NCBI GenBank assembly: GCA_030824965.1
Contig: JAPJQV010000003.1
Location: 186,001 to 250,000, forward strand
Source: Micavibrio sp.
Lineage (GTDB): Bacteria > Pseudomonadota > Alphaproteobacteria > Micavibrionales > Micavibrionaceae
Length of the DNA stretch: 64,000 nucleotides
Direction: 5' to 3'
The notes beneath the pieces were generated by a model. It was not told the DNA's origin, ran no database searches, and saw only the letters and a program-made list of their open reading frames with translations. A program made the position numbers and the translations under genes. Shown here piece by piece: positions 41,642 through 48,765 of the stretch. Numbering within the stretch: the first letter of the stretch is position 1; the number at the start of each line of letters is the position of its first letter.

Positions 41642-43936
41642 CTAGGCCGGCAGTAACAGGGTCGTCGTCGTTCCCACGCCAAGTTCGCTTTTAAGTTCAA
41701 CCCTGCCTTTGTGAAGTTCGACGATATCTTTGACGAGCGTCAGGCCGAGGCCAGCCCCGCCGCGAACATTTCCTTCGCCGTCGTCACGCTGGGCGTCGGT
41801 TTTCTCGAACGGCTTGAATATCTTCTCCTGATCTTCTTCCGATATACCCGGGCCGGTATCGGCAACGCTCAATCCGACATAACCATCACGGCGTTCGCCG
41901 ATCAGTGTGATGCGTCCTCCGGCCTGTGTGAATTCGATAGAGTTGCGGATAAGGTTAAGCATAATCTGCTTCATGCGGCGCTCATCGGCGATGACAGTGC
42001 CGATATCTGCTGGACAGGAAAGCGACACTTCAATGCGTTGAGAGCGCGCCCATTCGACAGTCAGGTCATACAAGCCTTTGAGCATATCATGAATATTCAT
42101 CTGCGCTGTCTCTAGCGCCATATACCCGGCTTCGATAGAGGCAAGATCAAGAATGTCGTTGATAAGGCTCATCAAGCGTTCACCCGCTTCGGAAAGTCCG
42201 CGCGTATAACCCTTCTGACGTTCGTTCAACGGGCCAAAATATTCTTTATCGAGAATCTCCGTGAAGCCTATGATTGCGTTAAGAGGCGTCCTAAGCTGAT
42301 AGGATACATTGGCGATGAATTCGAGTTTGAGCTTTTCCGCCGCTTCCAATGCGGCGGTTTTTTCCCGCAATGCGGTTTCGACGCGGATGGAGTCGGAGAT
42401 GTCGGTATGAGTCACCAGCATCCCGCCATCGGGCAAAGGGACGGCGGCGAATTCGATGACCGTTCCGTCATTTCTTCGCATAACGCCGTCGCGCATGTTG
42501 CGATCAAGCCCCTGGGCCAGAAGATTCTGCCGCGCGGTTTCCCAGTCGCTCTCTGCGAATACCGGTTTCAGTTTCTCAACGATACGCGTTATGTGTGGCG
42601 TGCCTTCCATGTCTTCGGGATTGAGCTTCCAAAGGCGCGGGAAAGAAGGGTTCCAGAGTTTCAATCGTCCATCGCCGCCAAATGCCGCGACGCCCTCGGC
42701 CAGATTATCGAGGGTTTCTTTCTGTACCGCAACGAGAGTGTTGTACGAAGATTCAAGCTCAAGATGACTCGTAACGTCTTCCCACATAATCATGACACCG
42801 CCTGCCGGACGTGGAAAAACCATCATACGCAATGTCATGCCATTGGGCAGATAATGCATTTCCTCGGAAGGCGTAATCATTTTTGAGAACGTATCGACAA
42901 GGGATTGCTTGTAGATACGAAAATCCGCCTGTTCCGGTACCATGCGCGTTTCCCGAAGACGGTCGATAATCTCGCCCATGCGCGGCTGGGTATTGAGCCA
43001 TTGCTCATCCAGATGCCAGAATTGAGCATAAGCCGTATTGTAATATTCAAGACGGTAATCTTTATTATAAACGGCGAGCGGCGACGACAAATGCTCGAAT
43101 AATTCTTTCGTTGTGGCGGTATTACGTTCTACGTCTTTGAGTGTTTCTTCTTCTTTAGTGATATCAAGCGCATGTCCGACACTGTAATCGAGATGCGGTA
43201 CCGGCGTTATACTGATCTCGTATAGTCGCCTGTCACCCTGCACGATCATGTGACGCTTGTCTTTTTGTTCGGTATTGGTACTGAGTGCCGTTGATGACAT
43301 CTCCCCTAAAGACCGCGCATTCGGTTTTTTGGTAAAGTTCAGCTCCTGCTGCTCGGCGATTACTTTCTCAGGTGTCGAAACCAAAAGCTCGGAATAATAA
43401 CGGTTGCTCCAGATAATCTGGTTGCGGCGGTCGCGTATCCAGACGGGATGCTGAAAGGAATCGAGCGCGGCCTGAATACGGCGCAAATCCTGTTCGCGGT
43501 CATCACGGGAATCGCGCAAAGTTTCGATTTCTTTTTCTATATCCGTGACGTCTTCTACCCACAGGATGTCATAGCTTTGCAGCCCGGTTGTATCCTTGCC
43601 TTTGGAGCCTGAAAAACGAAACAGCTTCATTGTATCGAGAGAACGGACTTTAAGGGAAAAGCGCGTGCCTGATTCCTGCATGCGGCGGAAACAGCTTTCA
43701 AGCGCGGCGTCGTCGCCCGGGCGAAGCGCCTGTTGAATGTCGGTGAAATCCGTAACTGTTTTCAATTTCAGCGTATCGGGGAAATGAGGGCTGAAAGCAA
43801 CGATTTTGCTGTCGCTAAAGCCGCAATACTCACCGGGAAATGCGGTCAGAAAAGCTTCCAGACGGGATTTTTCGGCTTCGAGATCGGTAATGCCAAAGAG
43901 TGATTTAAGCGGATTGGCCATAGAATTTTTTACCAC
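41642..43936 (-). CDS. divL: DivL-like cell-cycle kinase homolog with Tyr at the phospho-acceptor site
   Basis: 764 residues, close to Caulobacter DivL (769). Several PAS domains fill residues about 140-520 (IQAALDSFQHPVWIRDRRNQ; HLSSPLAVYNKDYRLEYYNT; NLAEGVAAFGGDGRLKLWNP). The H-box reads FIANVSYQLRTPLNAIIG, with Tyr546 (codon at 42299-42301) where a kinase has His. An HATPase domain follows, with N-box NLIRNSIEFTQAGG, SVADTGPGIS and GGAGLGLTLVKD. In Caulobacter DivL has Tyr at this site and steers CckA-CtrA signalling by binding DivK rather than as a normal kinase. Location beside the tsaE-murU-addB region supports the assignment. No clear membrane span is seen. Confidence 0.88.
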   Translation of the reverse strand: MVKNSMANPLKSLFGITDLEAEKSRLEAFLTAFPGEYCGFSDSKIVAFSPHFPDTLKLKTVTDFTDIQQALRPGDDAALESCFRRMQESGTRFSLKVRSLDTMKLFRFSGSKGKDTTGLQSYDILWVEDVTDIEKEIETLRDSRDDREQDLRRIQAALDSFQHPVWIRDRRNQIIWSNRYYSELLVSTPEKVIAEQQELNFTKKPNARSLGEMSSTALSTNTEQKDKRHMIVQGDRRLYEISITPVPHLDYSVGHALDITKEEETLKDVERNTATTKELFEHLSSPLAVYNKDYRLEYYNTAYAQFWHLDEQWLNTQPRMGEIIDRLRETRMVPEQADFRIYKQSLVDTFSKMITPSEEMHYLPNGMTLRMMVFPRPAGGVMIMWEDVTSHLELESSYNTLVAVQKETLDNLAEGVAAFGGDGRLKLWNPSFPRLWKLNPEDMEGTPHITRIVEKLKPVFAESDWETARQNLLAQGLDRNMRDGVMRRNDGTVIEFAAVPLPDGGMLVTHTDISDSIRVETALREKTAALEAAEKLKLEFIANVSYQLRTPLNAIIGFTEILDKEYFGPLNERQKGYTRGLSEAGERLMSLINDILDLASIEAGYMALETAQMNIHDMLKGLYDLTVEWARSQRIEVSLSCPADIGTVIADERRMKQIMLNLIRNSIEFTQAGGRITLIGERRDGYVGLSVADTGPGISEEDQEKIFKPFEKTDAQRDDGEGNVRGGAGLGLTLVKDIVELHKGRVELKSELGVGTTTTLLLPA

Positions 43937-43965
43937 AGAAAGACGTAGATGAACATGGGTAAGTA

Positions 43966-44463
43966 CTATTCCAAATCATTGCTTAAACGCCTCGGAATTT
44001 TTTCACATTTTGTAGATTCAGATAATTTTCTAAGGCGCGATACACTCAACGAGACCAGACGACCATCGCAAATTCTTTTATTTTCTTTGCACTCTTCGAG
44101 TATAACACTTGCAGGCCCGTTAAAAATTTCTTCATAAGATCCGTCCTGATTCACTTTAAATCCAAGATAATGAATATTGTTATCTGCATAGGCTTTCATA
44201 AAGCCTAGCTGGTTTTGAAAGGTGGTTTTAATTTGAATCTTCGTGCCATTATCGAGCGAAACTGCATCGTAAAGAGGTTGTGATTTTTCAGTCAATTCAA
44301 GGCAATAATCTAGTTGGGCAATTATTTCGCCTATATCGCCTACAAATCTGCCATCTGGAGTAAATTTCCGGCCTTTATGCATATCTTTAAGATTACTAAT
44401 CGCTTCAAATATGGCTTTTAAAGCTTTTTCGATTGCTGGATTCGATTTGTGTATTTTTATCAT
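43966..44463 (-). CDS. DUF6998-like protein with restriction-endonuclease-like fold
   Basis: 165 residues. The segment KGRKFTPDGRFVGDIGEIIA, then LYDAVSLDNGTKIQIKTT, then LGFKVNQDGSYEEIFNGP match the DUF6998 pattern. The order Glu46, Asp66, Gln77-x-Lys79 resembles a PD-(D/E)XK nuclease core, as in other members of this group. Whether it cuts DNA is unknown. It is AT-rich and Lys-rich compared with its neighbours. It overlaps the end of purU by 4 bases, so it is read as the last gene of that operon. It may be an acquired defence-type or orphan gene. Confidence 0.72.
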   Translation of the reverse strand: MIKIHKSNPAIEKALKAIFEAISNLKDMHKGRKFTPDGRFVGDIGEIIAQLDYCLELTEKSQPLYDAVSLDNGTKIQIKTTFQNQLGFMKAYADNNIHYLGFKVNQDGSYEEIFNGPASVILEECKENKRICDGRLVSLSVSRLRKLSESTKCEKIPRRLSNDLE

Positions 44464-45287
44464 AGAATAACAGTCCGTTTGTCATGCAGGAATATCCGCC
44501 GTTCGGTATACAGTTGAATAGAACGCGACAAAACCCGTGATTCCGTATCCTTGCCGATGAGCTGCATTTTCTCCGGCGTGTCGGCATGGGTGATACGAAC
44601 CGTTTCCTGTTCGATGATCGGGCCTTCGTCGAGATCGGCTGTCACGAAATGCGCCGTGGCACCCGTAATCTTGACGCCGCGCTCCCATGCCTGGTGATAG
44701 GGCTTTGCGCCTTTGAAGCCGGGCAGAAAAGAATGATGGATATTGATGATACGTCCTGCATATTTGCGGCTTAGGTCGTCCGACAACACCTGCATATAAC
44801 GGGCAAGGATAATCAGCTCCGACCCTGTTTCCTCAATCAGGTTTTCCAGATCTGCTTCATGAATCTTTTTATTTGTATGGCTTGAATATTCGAAGCGTAA
44901 ATTCTGGGTTTCGGCCAGGTTCCGGTTCTTCTCGTGATTTGAAAAAACGGCTTTGATATCGATATCCAGATGGCCTGTGCGCCAGCGATAGAGGATATCG
45001 TTTAAGCAATGATCGGCCTGAGAAACGAGAATCAGGGTTTTGACTTTTTCCTTTTCGGGATAGATGCCCCAATCCATGTTGAATTCATCGGCAATCGTTG
45101 GAAAAGACAGTTTAAATTTTTCAATATCAGGCGTTGAAAACGAAACCCGCATAAAAAACTGGTCCGAGAACTGGTCGTTGAACTGCGCGGCTTCTTCGAT
45201 ATTACAGTCGTTATTGGCCAAACTGCCCGCGACGGCGGCAACGATGCCTTTGCGGTCCTGACATTGAAGGCGGAGAATGTGTTTCAT
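44460..45287 (-). CDS. purU: Formyltetrahydrofolate deformylase
   Basis: 275 residues: an N-terminal ACT domain (LRLQCQDRKGIVAAVAGSLA) and a formyltransferase-fold domain with the catalytic Asn-His-Asp set in IINIHHSFLPGFKGAKPYHQ and TADLDEGPIIEQE. PurU releases formate from 10-formyl-THF for purine synthesis and one-carbon balance. ahcY, another one-carbon gene, lies upstream on the same strand. The start ATG 45287 lies 4 bases after the stop of the small basic protein gene. Confidence 0.95.
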   Translation of the reverse strand: MKHILRLQCQDRKGIVAAVAGSLANNDCNIEEAAQFNDQFSDQFFMRVSFSTPDIEKFKLSFPTIADEFNMDWGIYPEKEKVKTLILVSQADHCLNDILYRWRTGHLDIDIKAVFSNHEKNRNLAETQNLRFEYSSHTNKKIHEADLENLIEETGSELIILARYMQVLSDDLSRKYAGRIINIHHSFLPGFKGAKPYHQAWERGVKITGATAHFVTADLDEGPIIEQETVRITHADTPEKMQLIGKDTESRVLSRSIQLYTERRIFLHDKRTVIL

Positions 45288-45291
45288 ATTT

Positions 45292-45705
45292 TCAGCCTAA
45301 AGGAAGCTGTATCACTTCGAAAGCGGGATCTTCTTGCAAGACTTCTTGCTCTGCCTGTTTTATGAACTGTTTAAACGTCTTAGCCGTATAGCCCATTTTA
45401 AGCATTGTGATAACGAAGCGGCGTTTTTGACGTTCGACGCGTTCGCGTTTCTTCAGTTTTTGGAGGAGCTGGTTCTGTAAGACCAGTAATTTCCTGAATT
45501 TTCTGACGCGCAGGCTTTGCATGCCGTGTTTGAGCGCATTGCGGCTGGAGTTCTTCTTGCCTTCAACGGTCTTGGGTCCGGTTGAAACCAGCCAGGGCTT
45601 GCGGGCTTTGGCAATCGCGCCTTGCGCCCGTCTCTGATTGTCGTTCCAGGCGCGGCGGCCTGGAGTTGCAGGCGGATTTAATTTTAATTTCAACATCTTA
45701 ACCAT
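45292..45705 (-). CDS. Small basic protein with a STGPKTxEGK motif
   Basis: 137 residues, strongly basic (many Lys and Arg). It contains STGPKTVEGKKNSSRNALKH (residues 41-60), a motif found in small phage-type or HNH-neighbour proteins of many alphaproteobacteria (usually STGPKTPEGK...NALKHG). The rest is helical with a Leu-rich stretch (KLLVLQNQLLQKLKKRERV). Function is unknown; nucleic-acid binding is plausible from charge. It could start at ATG 45705 or ATG 45696. It may be a domesticated phage gene. Confidence 0.65.
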   Translation of the reverse strand: MVKMLKLKLNPPATPGRRAWNDNQRRAQGAIAKARKPWLVSTGPKTVEGKKNSSRNALKHGMQSLRVRKFRKLLVLQNQLLQKLKKRERVERQKRRFVITMLKMGYTAKTFKQFIKQAEQEVLQEDPAFEVIQLPLG

Positions 45706-45760
45706 GGCTCCTACTTCGTTCGGCGTTTTTTTATATTTTTTGTTTTTGGGTTATTATTCC

Positions 45761-45842
45761 GGACATGATCGGTATCCATGCCGATACATGACCTAGATAT
45801 CGGCTTTCGCCGGAACGGCATTCTATATTTCGGGATGACAAT
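45761..45842. repeat. REP-like palindromic element (single copy seen)
   Basis: Two inverted-repeat parts occur: CCGATACATG near GATATCGG, with further GATCGGTATCC/GGCATGC-type pairing, and the core CGGCTTTCGCCGGAACGG. The core resembles the widespread intergenic element GTCATTCCGGCGAAAGCCGG on the other strand. It lies in a 255-base gap with no gene. Only this copy was noticed in the window. Confidence 0.4.
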
Positions 45843-45910
45843 ATTGATCTCATGAAAAGCCTTTTTTGCTTTCCACTATAGGATAATATTCCTTATAGGT
45901 CAAGAGAAGT

Positions 45911-45939
45911 AAAAAAAACCCGCCAATTAGGCGGGTTTT
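45911..45939 (-). terminator. Rho-independent terminator of ahcY
   Basis: On the minus strand AAAACCCGCC, loop TAATT, GGCGGG and then eight T. It lies 22 bases after the ahcY stop. In the other direction the T run is short, so it acts mainly leftwards. Confidence 0.9.
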
Positions 45940-45960
45940 GAGAATTATAAAATTATAAAA

Positions 45961-47295
45961 TTAGTAACGGTATTGGTCCGATTTGAAAGGTCCTTCAACC
46001 GGTACACCGATATAGTCAGCCTGTTTGCTGGTCAGCTTGGTCAGTTTCGCGCCGAGTTTTTCGAGGTGCAGCATGGCAACTTTTTCGTCGAGATGCTTCG
46101 GCAAAACGTAAACCTGATTTTGGTATTTATCCGAGTTATTCCAGAGTTCGATCTGGGCCAGCGTCTGGTTGGTGAAAGAAGAGGACATCACGAAAGACGG
46201 GTGGCCTGTGGCGCAACCCAAATTTACAAGACGGCCTTCGGCAAGAAGGATAATGCGTTTGCCGCTCGGGAATTCGATCTCGTCAACCTGTGGCTTGATG
46301 TTCTTCCATTTCAGGTTGCGCAGGCCTTCGACCTGAATTTCGTTATCGAAGTGACCGATATTGCAGACGATCGCTCTGTCTTTCATAGCGCGCATGTGTT
46401 CGACCGTAATGATATCAACATTACCTGTGGTCGTGACATAGATATCGGCGCGTGGCAGGGCATCTTCCATCGTCACGACCTCATAGCCTTCCATGCAGGC
46501 CTGAAGCGCACAGATCGGATCGCATTCCGTTACCAGAACGCGAACGCCTTGAGAGGCGAGGGATTCTGCGGAACCTTTACCAACATCGCCGAAACCGGCA
46601 ACGACAGCGACTTTACCGGCCAGCATGACGTCTGTTGCGCGGCGGATACCGTCAACCAGAGATTCGCGGCAACCGTATTTATTGTCGAATTTTGATTTGG
46701 TGACGGAGTCATTCACGTTGATGGCAGGAACGGCAAGCTTGCCCGCTTTCGCCATTTCGTAAAGACGAAGAACGCCTGTCGTCGTTTCTTCGGAAATCCC
46801 TTTTACGTCTTTCATCAGTTCCGGGTAGTCATTGTGCATGATGGCTGTCAGATCGCCGCCATCGTCGAGAATCATGTTCGGCGTCCAGCCATCCGGGCCT
46901 TTAATCGTCTGGTGAATACACCATTCGGCTTCTTCGTTCGTCTGACCTTTCCAGGCGAAAACGGCACAAGTGCCTTTCGCGGCGATAGCGGCGGCGGCGT
47001 GATCTTGCGTCGAGAAAATATTGCAGGAAGACCAACGGACGGTTGCGCCGAGCGCTTCCAAAGTTTCGATCAAGACAGCTGTTTGAATTGTCATGTGAAG
47101 GCAACCGACAATGCGCGCCCCTTTCAAAGGCTGGCTCGCGCCGTACTCTGCGCGCAGCGCCATCAGGCCAGGCATTTCGGATTCCGCAATATCGATTTCC
47201 TTGCGGCCCCATTCGGCCAGGGAGATATCAGCAACTTTATAGTCGCCTTTCGGGTCGGGTGTCAGGGCGGCTTTGACGGCAGATGCGATGCTCAT
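45961..47295 (-). CDS. ahcY: S-adenosylhomocysteine hydrolase
   Basis: 444 residues, within the normal range. It has the substrate-domain segments GCLHMTIQTAVLIETL and SSCNIFSTQDHAAAAI, the NAD-binding KVAVVAGFGDVGKGSAESL, and the C-terminal GCATGHPSFVMSSSFTNQTL and FKSDQYRY ending (Lys-Tyr end conserved). It splits S-adenosylhomocysteine into homocysteine and adenosine, sustaining methylation. It is transcribed leftwards as its own unit with a strong terminator. In many alphaproteobacteria ahcY lies beside PTS genes and chvI/chvG; here only part of that neighbourhood remains. Confidence 0.98.
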   Translation of the reverse strand: MSIASAVKAALTPDPKGDYKVADISLAEWGRKEIDIAESEMPGLMALRAEYGASQPLKGARIVGCLHMTIQTAVLIETLEALGATVRWSSCNIFSTQDHAAAAIAAKGTCAVFAWKGQTNEEAEWCIHQTIKGPDGWTPNMILDDGGDLTAIMHNDYPELMKDVKGISEETTTGVLRLYEMAKAGKLAVPAINVNDSVTKSKFDNKYGCRESLVDGIRRATDVMLAGKVAVVAGFGDVGKGSAESLASQGVRVLVTECDPICALQACMEGYEVVTMEDALPRADIYVTTTGNVDIITVEHMRAMKDRAIVCNIGHFDNEIQVEGLRNLKWKNIKPQVDEIEFPSGKRIILLAEGRLVNLGCATGHPSFVMSSSFTNQTLAQIELWNNSDKYQNQVYVLPKHLDEKVAMLHLEKLGAKLTKLTSKQADYIGVPVEGPFKSDQYRY

Positions 47296-47399
47296 ATCTA
47301 TAATATCCTGTTTAAGAGGGCTTTAAGGTTTCGGTGTTAGATTTAGGGTTATAAGCCGGGAAATGCAAGTATTTACAGTAAATCGGCAATGGGATTTGA

Positions 47400-47762
47400 A
47401 TGCAAACAACTGATATAAAACCAGCTTTTACCTATCGCCCCAATCCGGTTCTCTCAGGGTCTTATCTAATCTGCAAAAAAGAGGAAAACGGGGCGCTGCA
47501 ACCGGTTGGCGATTACACGCTTTTAGACCGTAATGAAGATTTATCCCTGACGGAGAGAAAAGTTATCAATCTGGTGACCGCCATGAATGGCGGCACGGAT
47601 TTATTGTCGCTTGGCGCCGAGACTAAATCGAGGACGTATTTTCACCGAAAGCCGAGATTGGATGAGTTCGCGCCAACGGAAATTGTTTTCTATTCGCAAA
47701 ACGGGGAAGGCGTCTCACGGGAAAACGCCATTTTGACCATTGAGGGAGAGTTCGATGCCTAG
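47400..47762 (+). CDS. Small unrecognised protein
   Basis: 120 residues, no signal peptide and no membrane span. The sequence (FTYRPNPVLSGSYLICKKEE, LSLTERKVINLVTAMNGGTD, TYFHRKPRLDEFAPTEIVFY) looks like a compact alpha/beta protein but matches no family I know. It is divergent from ahcY and convergent with rapZ, and it occupies the place where alphaproteobacteria often carry PTS genes. Its stop overlaps the start of a 47-codon frame by 8 bases. Confidence 0.65.
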   Translation: MQTTDIKPAFTYRPNPVLSGSYLICKKEENGALQPVGDYTLLDRNEDLSLTERKVINLVTAMNGGTDLLSLGAETKSRTYFHRKPRLDEFAPTEIVFYSQNGEGVSRENAILTIEGEFDA

Positions 47763-47898
47763 CATTCTGCAAAAATATCTTGGATCTATCGATGGGTATG
47801 CGGCCTTGAGCCGTGATTTCGAAATTGCGGCCAGCAAGGCCGACCCTGCGGTTTTGCAACCGCCATCGCCTGTATTGGATAATTCTTTTAAGCCTTAG
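47755..47898 (+). CDS. Very small protein, 47 residues
   Basis: A frame from ATG 47755 to TAG 47898 starts inside the last codons of the 120-residue gene (8-base overlap, GAGAG upstream), which is typical of translational coupling. The product begins MPSILQKYLGSIDGYAALS and ends in a Pro-rich tail, with a possible amphipathic helix in residues 3-28. Its last bases overlap the rapZ stop on the other strand. The family is unknown and coding status rests on the coupling geometry only. Confidence 0.45.
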   Translation: MPSILQKYLGSIDGYAALSRDFEIAASKADPAVLQPPSPVLDNSFKP

Positions 47899-48758
47899 CC
47901 TTTAAGTTCGCGATGATGAACCGATACCGGAAAGCCTTTCTGTTCGAGAAAGGCTTTTATCTTTTCGGCTATACAGACGGAGCGGTGACGTCCGCCCGTG
48001 CAGCCGAAAGCGATCGTCAGATAGGTTTTTCCGCTATCGACATAACCCGGCAAAGCGGTTTCTATCACTTGGGTAAGTCCGCTTTCAAATTTTGGAAAAG
48101 CCTCGTCGCCTGTCACATAATCCTGAACCCGGCCGTCGCAGCCGGTAAGGTCTTTAAGCTCGGCAATCCAGTTGGGGTTTCGCAGGAATCGCATATCGAA
48201 TACCAGATCGGCTTCGCGGGGCAGCCCATGTTTATAGGCAAAGGACATGACGCTGATATTGAGGCGGTTGGCGCGAACCGAAGATATCCGGCTTTCAATG
48301 GCGCGGCGCAGATCGTGAATTGAAAATTCCGTCGTATCGATAATCGAATCCGCATTATGCTTGAGCGGGTAGAGCAAGGATTTTTCAGTGGCAATGCCGT
48401 CGGCAATGGCGCGATCCCTTGCAAGGGGATGCGTGCGGCGCGTATCGGTAAAGCGGCGTAAAAGCGTTGTGTCGTCGGCTGTTAAGAAAAACGTATGGAC
48501 CATCCATTCATTATTTTCTTTTAAATTGCGGATAGCGTCCAGAATGGCTTGCGGATCGAAATCACGCGTGCGCGTGTCTATACCCAGTGCGATGGGGCGG
48601 TGATGCGGTTTTTGCTGATCCAATAATGGCTTTAAAAGTTGCAGCGGGAAATTGTCGAATACGTCGCAGCCCGAATCTTCCAGAATTTTCAAGGCCGAAG
48701 ACAGTCCCGCACCGGACAGGCCGGTTACGATGAAAATCATATCTTTCTCGCCCATCAT
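47895..48758 (-). CDS. rapZ: RapZ (YvcJ-type) RNase adapter protein, Walker A altered
   Basis: 287 residues. The N-terminal P-loop reads FIVTGLSGAGLSSALKIL, so the usual Lys of GxGKS/T is Leu (codon CTG). The C-terminal domain has the RapZ segments SVMSFAYKHGLPREADLVFD, MRFLRNPNWI and AFGCTGGRHRSVCIAEKI. In E. coli RapZ senses glucosamine-6-phosphate and controls the GlmS message; in alphaproteobacteria its role is less clear. glmU and glmS lie 7-10 kb to the right. The start could be ATG 48758 or ATG 48740; the latter begins right at the P-loop strand. It follows chvG by 7 bases. Confidence 0.92.
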   Translation of the reverse strand: MMGEKDMIFIVTGLSGAGLSSALKILEDSGCDVFDNFPLQLLKPLLDQQKPHHRPIALGIDTRTRDFDPQAILDAIRNLKENNEWMVHTFFLTADDTTLLRRFTDTRRTHPLARDRAIADGIATEKSLLYPLKHNADSIIDTTEFSIHDLRRAIESRISSVRANRLNISVMSFAYKHGLPREADLVFDMRFLRNPNWIAELKDLTGCDGRVQDYVTGDEAFPKFESGLTQVIETALPGYVDSGKTYLTIAFGCTGGRHRSVCIAEKIKAFLEQKGFPVSVHHRELKG

Positions 48759-48765
48759 ATTTCTC

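Noticed and set aside
47296..47399. SAH or SAM riboswitch before ahcY
   Set aside because: The 104-base leader shows no stable multi-helix fold or conserved riboswitch core that I can recognise.
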